Below the pieces are notes generated by a model, which was not told the origin of the DNA, did not search any database, and saw only the letters and a list, made by a program, of their open reading frames with translations. A DNA stretch of 64,000 bases from Saprospiraceae bacterium (GTDB lineage Bacteria; Bacteroidota; Bacteroidia; Chitinophagales; Saprospiraceae): contig JADJVN010000006.1 in the NCBI GenBank assembly GCA_016710585.1, positions 1 to 64,000 on the forward strand, written 5' to 3'. Of this stretch, positions 9,063 to 18,622 are shown piece by piece. Position 1 is the stretch's first letter. Every line of letters starts with the position of its first letter. The translations under genes and the position numbers were made by a program.

Positions 9063-10046
9063 CTAATACTGCGGAGCTATTGGCTTATTGTCTAAAATCA
9101 TCTCAATCTGTTTATTCACTTCTTCTGTCATCAATTCTACACAATGGATCGCTTCAAGATTTTCTTTGAGTTGAGACAAGCGACTTGCTCCCAGTATGAC
9201 TGTACTTACATTAGGATTTTGAGCACACCAAGCAATACCGAGTTGAGCTAAAGACACACCCAAGCGTTGCGCAATCTCATTTATTTTTTTGGCTTTTTCT
9301 ATTTGTGTGGGCAATAGGGTTTTCTCTTTGAGCCAGCCCAATTCTTCGCGATTCATTCTGCTATCACTTGGGATCGAATCAAAATATTTTTCAGTCAAAA
9401 GTCCACTTGCAAGAGGCGACCAAATTGTTGTCCCAAGGCCTACAGTTTTATAAATTTGCGAGAACTCTACTTCGACTTTATTTCTTACAAACATATTGTA
9501 CTGAGGTTGCTCCATTGTTGGACCAATGAGATTGTAATCTTTTGCAAACATATGCGCTTCCATGATCTCTTGTGCAGACCATTCTGATGTTCCCCAATAT
9601 AATATTTTCCCCTGTTGCAATAAATGATTCATCGCCCAGACAGTCTCTTCTATAGGTGTATTTTTATCTGGTCTATGTGCATAGAACAAATCAATATATT
9701 CTACTTGCAATCTTTGCAATGCCTCATTACATGCTTCCACGAGATGTTTTCGACTAAGACCTCTTTGATTGGGAAGATTTCCACCTCTACCAAAATATGC
9801 TTTACTCGAGACTAAATATGTAGATCGATCCCAGTTTGCATCCTTCAATATTTTTCCCATGACAATTTCTGATTGACCATTGCCATAAACTTCTGCATTA
9901 TCAAAAAAATTAACTCCTTTATCATAGGCATAATGCATCAAATCTCTGGAAACATTATCTTCAATTTGATTTCCAAAAGTAATCCATGAACCAAAGGATA
10001 ATACACTCACTTGTACTCCCGATTTTCCCAATCGTCTATATTGCAT
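9063..10046 (-). CDS. Aldo/keto reductase
   Basis: The 327-residue protein is a complete (beta/alpha)8 NADPH-dependent aldo/keto reductase, closest in pattern to the Kv-channel beta-subunit type (opening MQYRRLGKSGVQVS). The catalytic tetrad is visible: Asp in FFDNAEVYGNGQSE, Tyr in the same segment, Lys in LVSSKAYFG and His in YAHRPD. The cofactor loop is ILGASRLSQLKENLEA near the C-terminus. It reduces aldehydes or ketones; the natural substrate cannot be told. It is cut off from the genes upstream by a strong terminator, so it likely has its own promoter. Confidence 0.92.
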   Translation of the reverse strand: MQYRRLGKSGVQVSVLSFGSWITFGNQIEDNVSRDLMHYAYDKGVNFFDNAEVYGNGQSEIVMGKILKDANWDRSTYLVSSKAYFGRGGNLPNQRGLSRKHLVEACNEALQRLQVEYIDLFYAHRPDKNTPIEETVWAMNHLLQQGKILYWGTSEWSAQEIMEAHMFAKDYNLIGPTMEQPQYNMFVRNKVEVEFSQIYKTVGLGTTIWSPLASGLLTEKYFDSIPSDSRMNREELGWLKEKTLLPTQIEKAKKINEIAQRLGVSLAQLGIAWCAQNPNVSTVILGASRLSQLKENLEAIHCVELMTEEVNKQIEMILDNKPIAPQY

Positions 10047-10071
10047 TGATTTTGTTTTTGATTAAAACAAA

Positions 10072-10099
10072 AAAGGCTGCCCTAAGTTGAGCAGCCTTT
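10072..10099 (-). terminator. Rho-independent terminator
   Basis: AAAGGCTGC and GCAGCCTTT pair across a 10-nt loop, and on the minus strand the hairpin is followed by TTTTTTGTTTT. It ends the transcript of the hydrolase and TonB receptor genes before the aldo/keto reductase. Confidence 0.8.
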
Positions 10100-10118
10100 A
10101 AATATTAAAAATAATTTC

Positions 10119-11681
10119 TTAATCTTGGAAAATGATGGTCTGATTGGTATATTGTCCTTTAAATCCAATCCTTGCGAAATAAATACCAGCATTTAAATTG
10201 TTTCTCTGCACTTCAAATTTGTTTTGATTGATGTCGGTATATCCTTTGACTAATCGCCCATTCACATCATAGATATAGATGGTTTCCATTGGATATGCTG
10301 AAGCAGTAGTAACAATAACAGAATGCTTAGCAGGATTAGGGAAACAATTTACACCTGCTTCATCCGCATCTATTTTCTCATTGTCTACATAAGTACAACC
10401 CAATTGCAATGCTGCACATGCTCTAGGTAAAAACAATGCAAGACATGTATCTAAATATGCTCTACCTTTTGCTGCTGACATATCAGGATTGGTTTGCAAT
10501 CCACTTCTGTGCAATGTATCAGCATTGAAAGTCGTACCTCGAGTTTGATTAACAAAAGCAACTACTTGCTTCAATGTATTCAAATCCCACCAATCCCAAG
10601 GTGATCCTTGCACTGGAGGTAAATTAAATCCATAAAAATTATCTGTGCCCAATAATATATTTTGACCTGTTAATGGCAAAGTCATTCTTACTGCTTTCTG
10701 AGCATCGATCAAATCTTTCAATTTATCCTTTCCAGCAGGAATTGTGTTTAAAATATTATTTGAACCTTTGTTATTTGCGATTTCAATGGCACCTCTTGTA
10801 CCAGTTACATTCACCACAAATTCTCTTGTAGTAGGCACGATAACCGCACCTGCATAATAAGGAGCGAAGAAATCATTCACACAATGAACGCCTGAATATG
10901 CTGGCTCGATTGCTTCGCCATCCAACCAACTTGAATCACCAAGTGCACCTCCCAAGTTGAAAGCAAATTGGAAATTTGAAGAATATCCAACATTGTTCGG
11001 CAAACAGATTGCTCCTTGAGAAGTACCATAAATATTTCCAAAAATTGTACTGTCAATAAATGGAAGTAATGTAGAGCTATTGATAAACTTATCTAGTGTA
11101 ACTTCACCAAAATCATTTAAACTTCCTGAACCAAAAGACAAATATCCACCTGTTCCGATTCCTAATACAGCTATTTTATTTGGATCAATACCGTATGTAT
11201 TATTTGCCTCTGCTACATTCTTCTTGAAATAGCGAATACAAGACCGTGTATCTTGAATTCCTCTATAGGCTGCTTGAAGCAATGTTCCAGTTCTTACGTT
11301 GACATCAGGAGATGTAGGTAACCATCCAAGACGATGTGTATAAGCAGCTACAACGAATCCTCTAGAGCAAAGTGAAGCTGCTAAAGCAGTCACTGTTGAG
11401 TCAGTTCTAGATCCAGTAATCTGTCCATTGTACAAAGGGGGCAAAAAAATTCCTGTGTGCGCAATCAATATAAGAGGTCTGTCCGTCTTTGTATCATTTG
11501 TCGGTTCATACAAATCCATTTTTAAATCTTCTGGTGCTGGTGTTCCAGTAATAATAGAAATATTGTTTGCATAAACAATATTTGGTGTGTATTTTACGCC
11601 AAACATCCTGTCAAAATATCTATTTTGAGCCTGTGTGACTGTAAAACATAACAGTAAAATAAGTGAATAAAAATTTTTCAT
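10119..11681 (-). CDS. T9SS-exported alpha/beta-hydrolase-like protein, probable nucleophile loss
   Basis: The 520-residue protein has a signal peptide (cleavage after TQAQ) and an esterase-like core: LILIAHTG near residue 72, GIQDTRSCIRYFKKN near 140, and AVLGIGTGGYLSF at the nucleophile elbow. It ends in a T9SS sorting domain starting FPNPAKHSV near residue 447. The elbow reads G-I-G-T-G, so the serine of GxSxG appears to be replaced by glycine. The protein may bind rather than hydrolyse, or it may use a shifted residue. It follows a TonB receptor by 25 bp and is probably co-transcribed with it. Confidence 0.75.
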   Translation of the reverse strand: MKNFYSLILLLCFTVTQAQNRYFDRMFGVKYTPNIVYANNISIITGTPAPEDLKMDLYEPTNDTKTDRPLILIAHTGIFLPPLYNGQITGSRTDSTVTALAASLCSRGFVVAAYTHRLGWLPTSPDVNVRTGTLLQAAYRGIQDTRSCIRYFKKNVAEANNTYGIDPNKIAVLGIGTGGYLSFGSGSLNDFGEVTLDKFINSSTLLPFIDSTIFGNIYGTSQGAICLPNNVGYSSNFQFAFNLGGALGDSSWLDGEAIEPAYSGVHCVNDFFAPYYAGAVIVPTTREFVVNVTGTRGAIEIANNKGSNNILNTIPAGKDKLKDLIDAQKAVRMTLPLTGQNILLGTDNFYGFNLPPVQGSPWDWWDLNTLKQVVAFVNQTRGTTFNADTLHRSGLQTNPDMSAAKGRAYLDTCLALFLPRACAALQLGCTYVDNEKIDADEAGVNCFPNPAKHSVIVTTASAYPMETIYIYDVNGRLVKGYTDINQNKFEVQRNNLNAGIYFARIGFKGQYTNQTIIFQD

Positions 11682-11706
11682 GTAAAGAAATTTTATAGTT
11701 AATTGT

Positions 11707-14532
11707 TTAATTTATTTTTTTCTTAAGATCATAAATAATCGAAAAATAAGCTAAGCGTCCCACTCTAGGTCCACCATATGTTTGAAAATTTTTCTGATTA
11801 AAAATATTGGAAGCACCTAATTTAAATGTCATATTTTGCTTTAACCAATTCCAATTGATCTGCGCATCAGTCAAGGAGTAAGAAGGAATAAACCCTGTGA
11901 ACTGAGGAGAGCCCTCATATAAAAATCCATCGATCCATTTATAATTTATATTGAATCCAATATTTTTAATTTTAGAAATGCGCATATCGCGTCCACTAAA
12001 TCCAATATTATATTTATGTTCTGGAGTATTAAATGCTGGAATAATAGGATCATCACTATTTGTATTCAATACATTCCACGAATAATTCCCTTTTAATTGA
12101 TAATATTTTGCAAAATAATAATTGAGTCCGATCGAAAAGCCTTGAGTCGTCACCACATCACTTGCATTACTACTTACGCGATAAGCCTGAACACTTGTTG
12201 GCGTAGTCGAGCCTTGAGGAATAAATGCATCAATCCCAATCTGATAACCAATAAAGTCTTTATATTTTGAATAATAATATCCCAAATCTGCAAACACATT
12301 TTTCAACAATGTGGTGCGATATCCAAACTCAATAGTCTTCACTTTTTCTGGTTGGATTGCAGGAATATTAAAATAAGCCAATTTCGTTCTGTCACCAGAA
12401 TTCAAAAAATCTACAAAGGATCCAACGGTAATCAAATTATTGATCCCGTTAATATTGCCAAGCAAAATAGCGCGTCCAACATTGTAATGTAAATATTGAT
12501 CTGTCAATGTAGGATTGCGTATAGCAGATGAAAAAGATACTCTAAAATAATTATTTGTCGTAGGATTGTAAACAATAGAGGCTGCAGGAGAAACAAGATA
12601 ATCAAAATTTTGATGCTTGTCCAGTCTGGCTGTTACATTAAATCGCAAAGCATTCTCCAAAAAACTGAAACTAGGCCCAACATAAACTCCATATTCGAAA
12701 GTATTGATATTTGCAGATCCAGTATCTAATAGAATAGAACCTTTTGAATCTGGAGTGTACATTCTTCCAGACCCTCCCATTGTCATTTCAAAATTCGATA
12801 ACCATCCATTTGAATAAATGTCTTTCCAAATATATTCACCTTGCCCATGCAATAATGCAGATTTATCATAAAATCGTGTCCCTCCTTCACTATACGCTAT
12901 TCGTCCTGTGATATCATTGAACGAAGAATTAAATTCATCAGTACCGGGTTGTATATAATCCAATGTTGGATTAACTTGATCACCTCTATTTGCAAAATCC
13001 TGAGTCTGTTGATGCCAAATAAAAAGTGAGTCTTGGATTTTTCCAAAAAAATCTGCCAACGCTTGATTGTAACCCGTTGGATTTCCAGGGAAGTTTGAAA
13101 CTTTTGGATAACCTTCAAGTCCAATAAATTTTGGTTTGATATTTATATTCCAATAATTGATATAACTTGTCGTAAAAAATTTATTTTCTTTAGCTTTATT
13201 CTGAAGCAATAATGCTGTAAAATAAGGATCGTAAGAATCTCCAGAATTTTCGTGTGTATAATAAGCTCTCAAGAAATAATGATCTTTCTTTATAAATTCT
13301 GCTCGATGTTGAAAAAATTGAATATTCTTGAGACTATAGCGATTATCACCTTGGTACACAGTACTGCCTCCACCATAACTTGTTGACACGATAAGCTCTG
13401 GTGACTCATAAGCTCTTTCTGGATTAGTGCGAAAATGAAATGCTAGACTGGCCTTCGTATTATTGGAATTATAATTAACCAAATCGGATTCTTTATAGCC
13501 TTTACGATGAAAAAGTCCAATCCCCGGATTAGCTAAAGCGCTCTTTCGCAAGTCATTTGAACTTTGATATTCATCACCGTAAATATTTACGGCATCGTAG
13601 CCCCCAGGATTATTAAGTCCAGACTCTGTGCCATAGACAGGATCATAATTATCTGCTTGCCAGTCATTGGCTTGCATACGGAACAAATTTATTTTATAAG
13701 CGAAGACATCTTGCTTTTTCTTGTTTTTTATGGCATCTGCCCATCTCAATCCTCCTTCGAATAAACTGCGTTCTCCAAGTTTAGCTGTTAATGAAAGGCC
13801 TTTGTGTATGAATGGATTTTTTGTCTCCATGCTTATAACACCATTAAAAGCATTAGGACCATAAAATGCTGAACTTGCTCCAACAATAAGGTCCACTTTA
13901 TTTACATCCAACTCTGAAGCACCTAAAAAATTACCAAGGGAAAAATTCAATCCCGGAGATTGATTATCTACCCCATCAATAATCTGCAAAGAGCGTACTG
14001 GACTCGTGCTGTTAAAGCCACGAGTATTGATTACAGTAAAACCCAAACTTGCTGTGGTCAAGTCTACATCTTTCAATGAACCCAAACCATCATAAAAATT
14101 TGCAGCAGGAGTCTCCTTGATCGCCAATAAATCCATTGACTCGACTGTTAATGGTGAAGACTTTTGTTTGTCACTAATACGTTGTCCCTTGACTTCCACA
14201 ACATCAATCTGGATAGACTCTTCTTCAAGAGAAATATCAATATTCTTGTTGCTACTCGTGTAAGCGACTTCCTTTGTAGAAAATCCACTATACCTCACTT
14301 CAACAGTGAGTGGAAGTGCAGTCGCAGTCTTCAAAATAAAACTGCCATCCCAGTCTGTTGCAGTGCCCTGAGTAGTGCCTTTGATAAGCACAGTAGCTCC
14401 AATTACTGCTTCCCCGGTTTTGGCATCTTTGACGATTCCCTTTATAATGCTTTGTGCCTCCATAGTCCCAAAAGCGTTGAAAATCAGCAAGAAAAAAATT
14501 ATAATTTTAACTAAATTAAATTTTAATTTCAT
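11707..14532 (-). CDS. TonB-dependent outer-membrane receptor with CarboxypepD_reg-like N-terminus
   Basis: The 941-residue protein has a signal peptide (to about residue 26), then a carboxypeptidase-regulatory-like beta-sandwich (SIIKGIVKDAKTGEAVIGAT, residues 28-110). A plug domain follows (NTRGFN, then GASSAFYGPNAFNGVI near 215-232) and then a 22-strand-type barrel to the C-terminal aromatic strand. It has no SusD partner next to it, so it is not a standard polysaccharide utilisation pair. It precedes the secreted hydrolase-like gene in the same operon. It should import or bind a ligand at the outer membrane using TonB energy. Confidence 0.9.
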   Translation of the reverse strand: MKLKFNLVKIIIFFLLIFNAFGTMEAQSIIKGIVKDAKTGEAVIGATVLIKGTTQGTATDWDGSFILKTATALPLTVEVRYSGFSTKEVAYTSSNKNIDISLEEESIQIDVVEVKGQRISDKQKSSPLTVESMDLLAIKETPAANFYDGLGSLKDVDLTTASLGFTVINTRGFNSTSPVRSLQIIDGVDNQSPGLNFSLGNFLGASELDVNKVDLIVGASSAFYGPNAFNGVISMETKNPFIHKGLSLTAKLGERSLFEGGLRWADAIKNKKKQDVFAYKINLFRMQANDWQADNYDPVYGTESGLNNPGGYDAVNIYGDEYQSSNDLRKSALANPGIGLFHRKGYKESDLVNYNSNNTKASLAFHFRTNPERAYESPELIVSTSYGGGSTVYQGDNRYSLKNIQFFQHRAEFIKKDHYFLRAYYTHENSGDSYDPYFTALLLQNKAKENKFFTTSYINYWNINIKPKFIGLEGYPKVSNFPGNPTGYNQALADFFGKIQDSLFIWHQQTQDFANRGDQVNPTLDYIQPGTDEFNSSFNDITGRIAYSEGGTRFYDKSALLHGQGEYIWKDIYSNGWLSNFEMTMGGSGRMYTPDSKGSILLDTGSANINTFEYGVYVGPSFSFLENALRFNVTARLDKHQNFDYLVSPAASIVYNPTTNNYFRVSFSSAIRNPTLTDQYLHYNVGRAILLGNINGINNLITVGSFVDFLNSGDRTKLAYFNIPAIQPEKVKTIEFGYRTTLLKNVFADLGYYYSKYKDFIGYQIGIDAFIPQGSTTPTSVQAYRVSSNASDVVTTQGFSIGLNYYFAKYYQLKGNYSWNVLNTNSDDPIIPAFNTPEHKYNIGFSGRDMRISKIKNIGFNINYKWIDGFLYEGSPQFTGFIPSYSLTDAQINWNWLKQNMTFKLGASNIFNQKNFQTYGGPRVGRLAYFSIIYDLKKKIN

Positions 14533-14641
14533 GTGTCGGCCCTTCGTTTTTGCTTGTTTGAAAAAGCCAAATTAATGGTTTTTAATGAATTGCCAAAAAA
14601 AAGTTAAGCCTTTGCTAATTAATTTTTATACATTATTTTTT

Positions 14642-15544
14642 TTAATAATATGTTTCTTGCTGTTTTTTCCATATTCTACAATAAATTCCTAAGCGAAAAA
14701 TATCTAGAAAAAATAAATTTGGGCTTTTGCTCATTAAATTCCTGACCAATTGCCTTTCAGACCAGCTAAAGATCAATCTATATAAATTCAAGAAGTAAAA
14801 TTCCTCTAAAAACAAATAAGCATCCTCCACTTTTGATCCAATGCTATTTCCTGATCTTTTGAGCTTTATAATATTTTCAATAGCATCACATTGTTTGCGC
14901 AAAAATACATTATTATCTTCCAAGCCAAGGTGAATGACAGGATTGTCTATATGTAAGATTTCAATATTATTCTTTTCCAAATTCAACGCCCATCGAGTAT
15001 CCTCATGACCATAAAGCAAGAGACTTTCATCAAAGGGAAATTTTAAAATAATATCCCTGCTTACCAAAAAATTATTACTGTGAAAACTTCGATAAACATT
15101 CTGATTTCTGGTTTCAGCAAATTGGCTTTCGCGTTTTACCCCATAAGTATAATGCAATAAAAACTCAGGATTCTCTGGAGCTGAATCCTGATACGCTCTT
15201 CCCCCAAAAACAACGTCTCGCGTATTTAAATACTCTACATAATTTAAAATAAAATTTTCATCCCTTAATCCTGAATCACAATCCAAAAATAATAGCTTAT
15301 CATACTTTGCCTTCTGAACTAAAAAATTTCGAATTCGAGATCGTCCGATATTTTGATTCAATTCAATATAAAAACATGAATTTATATTATTTAAACTTGC
15401 ATTTTTTTGCCTCCAGATTTCGTCTGAACCATCATCAGCACAAACTATTTCATATGCTATACCAATAGCCATGCATTGTTCACTCAATTGCATCACCAAT
15501 AGGCCAACTTCAAAATTGTATACTGGTATAAGTATTGAAAGCAT
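14642..15544 (-). CDS. Glycosyltransferase family 2
   Basis: The 300-residue protein opens MLSILIPVYNFEVGLL, the GT-A fold start of family 2 enzymes. It has IVCADDGSDE near residue 33 (nucleotide-sugar binding Asp), FLDCDSGLRDENF near 90 (DXD-type motif CDS), and YGHEDTRWALNLEK near 180, the ED motif of the acceptor side. There is no membrane segment. It should transfer a sugar in surface glycan synthesis; the product is not known. It stands alone upstream of the TonB receptor operon. Confidence 0.85.
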   Translation of the reverse strand: MLSILIPVYNFEVGLLVMQLSEQCMAIGIAYEIVCADDGSDEIWRQKNASLNNINSCFYIELNQNIGRSRIRNFLVQKAKYDKLLFLDCDSGLRDENFILNYVEYLNTRDVVFGGRAYQDSAPENPEFLLHYTYGVKRESQFAETRNQNVYRSFHSNNFLVSRDIILKFPFDESLLLYGHEDTRWALNLEKNNIEILHIDNPVIHLGLEDNNVFLRKQCDAIENIIKLKRSGNSIGSKVEDAYLFLEEFYFLNLYRLIFSWSERQLVRNLMSKSPNLFFLDIFRLGIYCRIWKKQQETYY

Positions 15545-15590
15545 TTAAGAATAACGCCCTTAGCTTGGACTTGTTGTAAAATTAAATTCC

Positions 15591-15654
15591 TAATGTGATA
15601 ATTAGTTAATGTGATAATTAGTTAATGTGATAATTAGAGAATGGGATAATTAGA
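15591..15654. repeat. 16-bp tandem repeat, four units
   Basis: Units of the form TAATGTGATAATTAGT lie at 15591-15606, 15607-15622, 15623-15638 and 15639-15654, the last with three changes. There are no spacers, so it is not a CRISPR. Related units occur in inverse orientation at 38806-38855. The rest of 15545-15843 is AT-rich leader with one GC-richer patch at 15715-15750 of unknown meaning. Confidence 0.85.
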
Positions 15655-15843
15655 ATTATGCAAAAAAGCAGATCAAAAAATCATGCTAAGGAAGATTTTC
15701 ATGGGTTTTTGCACTGTCCGCGACGAAAAGCTCCGTGGCGCGTTCAAACCTCATTCGCTTTTTCACCTATTTTTTTTAAAAAAATATAATTAAATAAAAT
15801 TTCTTATTTTAGTGCATTATTTTAAACCTTAAAACTTACAATT

Positions 15844-16320
15844 ATGGAAAACTTAATATTAGATGATCAACATCAGAGTCGACAACTTAATTATGCTGGA
15901 TTTTGGATTAGGGTTGGAGCCTATTTGATAGACTGTGTTGTACTCATGATCGGTCAAATTCTTCTCTTTATTCCTTCTGGAGTAGGAATGGAATCTTTAT
16001 TAAATTTAGGAATAGAATCCGAATCTTTACCGACATCCTTTTGGATATCCTATTTTGCCTTGGTTGCATTTGGAATCCTTTATTTTGTATTGATGGAATC
16101 TTCTAAATACCAAGGAACACTCGGCAAGCTAGCTTTTGGCCTCAAGGTTGGAAATGAAGATGGAACTCAAATCTCATTTTCAAAAGCATTGGGTAGGTAT
16201 TTTGCAAAAATTGTTTCAGCACTTATTTTATTAATTGGGTTTATTATGGTAGCTTTTGATAAAAAGAAACAGGGACTCCATGATAAAATGGCAAATACGA
16301 TTGTATATACAAAAAACTAA
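15844..16320 (+). CDS. RDD family membrane protein
   Basis: The 158-residue protein carries the RDD domain: YAGFWIRVGAYLIDCVVL (Arg and Asp of the first helix) and the later GTLGKLAFGLKV segment, with three or four membrane helices. It ends KKQGLHDKMANTIV, which is typical of the family. Its molecular function is not settled; some members act as ion antiporters. It converges on the DUF58 gene, and a shared bidirectional terminator lies between them. Confidence 0.88.
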   Translation: MENLILDDQHQSRQLNYAGFWIRVGAYLIDCVVLMIGQILLFIPSGVGMESLLNLGIESESLPTSFWISYFALVAFGILYFVLMESSKYQGTLGKLAFGLKVGNEDGTQISFSKALGRYFAKIVSALILLIGFIMVAFDKKKQGLHDKMANTIVYTKN

Positions 16321-16326
16321 AAATAA

Positions 16327-16359
16327 AAAAGGAATAATGCTCACTACATTATTCCTTTT
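16327..16359. terminator. Bidirectional rho-independent terminator
   Basis: AAAAGGAATAATG pairs perfectly with CATTATTCCTTTT across a 7-nt loop. The A and T runs on both sides let it serve the RDD gene on the plus strand and the DUF58 gene on the minus strand. Confidence 0.85.
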
Positions 16360-17669
16360 GATTTTAATTCTAGATATTTATTTATAGTACTTATTCCTAA
16401 CAGATTTGGCTCGACTAGCAATGCTTGAATATTTTCTCTCTGTATCCGATTGACTATAAGTTGCTTTTCCAAGCTATAGTTCTCCAGTACTGCAATATCA
16501 TAACTATCATGTTTCACATCATTTCGTTTCATAGCTTCCATTCTATCGATGACATGATCATTACTAAAAAAAATCACAACCAACTGATGATATGATTGAA
16601 TACTCTTAAGATAAGGCAATGTTCTCTCTAATGCAGATATACTCTCAAAATTTGTATAAAGAAATATCAAACTCCTCTGCCGAATTTGCGATCTGATCGT
16701 ATGCATCAATAATTCAATATTAGATTCACTCTCCGTGCTGCTCTCATGAAATAATGCAGTTAGAATTTTTCTCAATTGTGCACCTATCTTGTCTGCCAAA
16801 ATAAAGGTATCAATGTACTTTGCATAACTTATAAATCCTACCCTATCTTTTTTGTCTAGCACTACTTTTGAATGAATAAGTATCGTATTTATCGCATAAT
16901 CTAAAAGTGTCATCCCATTGGATTTGAAATTCATAATTCTACTTTTATCGAGGATGTGATATACACTTTGTGACATATCGTCTTCATATTGATTCACCAT
17001 CAAACTATTCATCCTCCCTGTTGCTTTCCAATTGATACTACGTATATCATCACCTCTTATATACGCTTTGATATGATCAAATTCATAACCATGTCCAAGT
17101 CTCCTCACATGATGAAATCCACCTTCAGATCGATTAGAGATTTTATAATTGAACTTCAAATCATTAAATTGGGCAATGGCAGGATATACAGAGATGTCGA
17201 TTTGAGTATCAAAACTCATTCGCCTCTCAAATAATTTGTCTTTGCTCTTTAAAAACACATGTGTCTTACCGAACTGAAAAATGGATCTCTTTTTTGGAAT
17301 GATGGAATACTGATGGTACTTTAACTGGTCATCAGTATGAGCATGTATCGCATTAAATTGATCTGAAAATATTTCTGGCACCTCGTCCTCTATCGTATAT
17401 TCATATGAAACAGATGTCAACCAATTGATATATAATTTTATTGTATTTTCATAATTCATACTCCATATTGGTTTACATTCTCTAGTTATTTCAACAGGAT
17501 CCTTGTCTTTTAATAGAAAATACAAATCTCTGATACACCAACCTAAAAAAGCAAGTAAAAGAATTTTTACAAACAATATCAAAGCTGGGATCAAAAAAAC
17601 AATGCAAAACAATGCAATAAAAATCAGTAAAACAGAATAAAATCGCTGAGTTAGATAAATTGATTTCAT
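16344..17669 (-). CDS. DUF58 domain protein
   Basis: The 441-residue protein has two N-terminal membrane helices (residues 10-50) and a cytoplasmic or periplasmic beta-rich region. The DUF58 signature follows near 200-225 (GYEFDHIKAYIRGDDIRSIN, then WKATGR), leading into a von Willebrand A-like fold (YHILDKSR). DUF58 proteins usually work with a MoxR AAA ATPase. Here the MoxR gene is directly upstream and overlaps by 4 bp, so translation is probably coupled. Confidence 0.88.
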   Translation of the reverse strand: MKSIYLTQRFYSVLLIFIALFCIVFLIPALILFVKILLLAFLGWCIRDLYFLLKDKDPVEITRECKPIWSMNYENTIKLYINWLTSVSYEYTIEDEVPEIFSDQFNAIHAHTDDQLKYHQYSIIPKKRSIFQFGKTHVFLKSKDKLFERRMSFDTQIDISVYPAIAQFNDLKFNYKISNRSEGGFHHVRRLGHGYEFDHIKAYIRGDDIRSINWKATGRMNSLMVNQYEDDMSQSVYHILDKSRIMNFKSNGMTLLDYAINTILIHSKVVLDKKDRVGFISYAKYIDTFILADKIGAQLRKILTALFHESSTESESNIELLMHTIRSQIRQRSLIFLYTNFESISALERTLPYLKSIQSYHQLVVIFFSNDHVIDRMEAMKRNDVKHDSYDIAVLENYSLEKQLIVNRIQRENIQALLVEPNLLGISTINKYLELKSKGIM

Positions 17670-18616
17670 CGAGGCACATCTATGCTGTGAATAATATCCT
17701 TAATCACATCCGCAGCCTTGATACCTTCGAGTTCCTTTTCTGAAGTTAGTAAAATTCTATGATTCAATACAGGATATGAAACAAATTGGACATCTTCTGG
17801 AGTGATAAAATCTCTTCCTGAAATAGCTGCTTTGCACTTTGCCGATTTTAAAATTGCAAGTGAAGCACGAGGTGATCCTCCTAGAAAAAGATGTGGATGA
17901 TTTCTCGTTTTATATGTAATATTGGAAATATAATTAATCAATTCATCCTTTGCATATACTTCTTGAATGGATTGCTGTATATGAAATAAATCTTGAGCTG
18001 TGATGCATGCCTTTATCTCAGTCAAATCAGTGCTGAGATACTTGCTCTGAAATCGAGACAATATTTGAATTTCATGATGTAAATCTGGATAATTCAATTC
18101 TAGCTTAAAAATAAAGCGATCCAATTGAGCTTCTGGTAATTTATAGGTACCCTCTTGATCGATAGGATTCTGTGTCGCTAGGACTAAAAATGGAAACTCC
18201 ATATTATAGCTCTGTCCATCAACGGTGATCTGTCTCTCCTCCATCACTTCGAACAAAGCTGCTTGGGTTTTGGCAGGTGCTCTATTAATTTCATCGATAA
18301 GAACTATATTAGAAAAAATAGGTCCTTCATGAAAAGTAAACTCAGAATTCTTTACATTAAAAACATTCGTTCCAATGATGTCAGTTGGCATTAAATCCGG
18401 CGTGAATTGTATTCGATTGTATTTAATATCTAAACACTTTGCCATACACTTTGCCAATAAGGTCTTTGCAATGCCTGGAACTCCTTCCATGGTCACATGG
18501 CCATTGGTAAATATCGCTATAGTCAAATATTCAACAATATCCTCCATGCCAATAATCACCTTTGAAATCTCTTGGTCAATCTGCTGCTTTTTCTCTTGAA
18601 TAAATTGATAGTCCAT
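17666..18616 (-). CDS. MoxR family AAA+ ATPase
   Basis: The 316-residue protein shows Walker A GVPGIAKT near residue 43, Walker B IVLIDEINRAPAKTQAALFE near 105, sensor 1 ATQNPIDQEGTYKLPEAQLD near 148 with the arginine finger DRF, and sensor 2 GGSPRASLAILK near 245. MoxR ATPases act as chaperones for partner proteins with von Willebrand domains, here most likely the DUF58 product. It sits 6 bp after the DUF4350 gene in a single operon. Confidence 0.93.
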   Translation of the reverse strand: MDYQFIQEKKQQIDQEISKVIIGMEDIVEYLTIAIFTNGHVTMEGVPGIAKTLLAKCMAKCLDIKYNRIQFTPDLMPTDIIGTNVFNVKNSEFTFHEGPIFSNIVLIDEINRAPAKTQAALFEVMEERQITVDGQSYNMEFPFLVLATQNPIDQEGTYKLPEAQLDRFIFKLELNYPDLHHEIQILSRFQSKYLSTDLTEIKACITAQDLFHIQQSIQEVYAKDELINYISNITYKTRNHPHLFLGGSPRASLAILKSAKCKAAISGRDFITPEDVQFVSYPVLNHRILLTSEKELEGIKAADVIKDIIHSIDVPR

Positions 18617-18622
18617 TATCTT

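Noticed and set aside
15591..15654. Possible CRISPR array
   Set aside because: The four units are directly adjacent with no spacers and the sequence is low-complexity; no cas genes are present.
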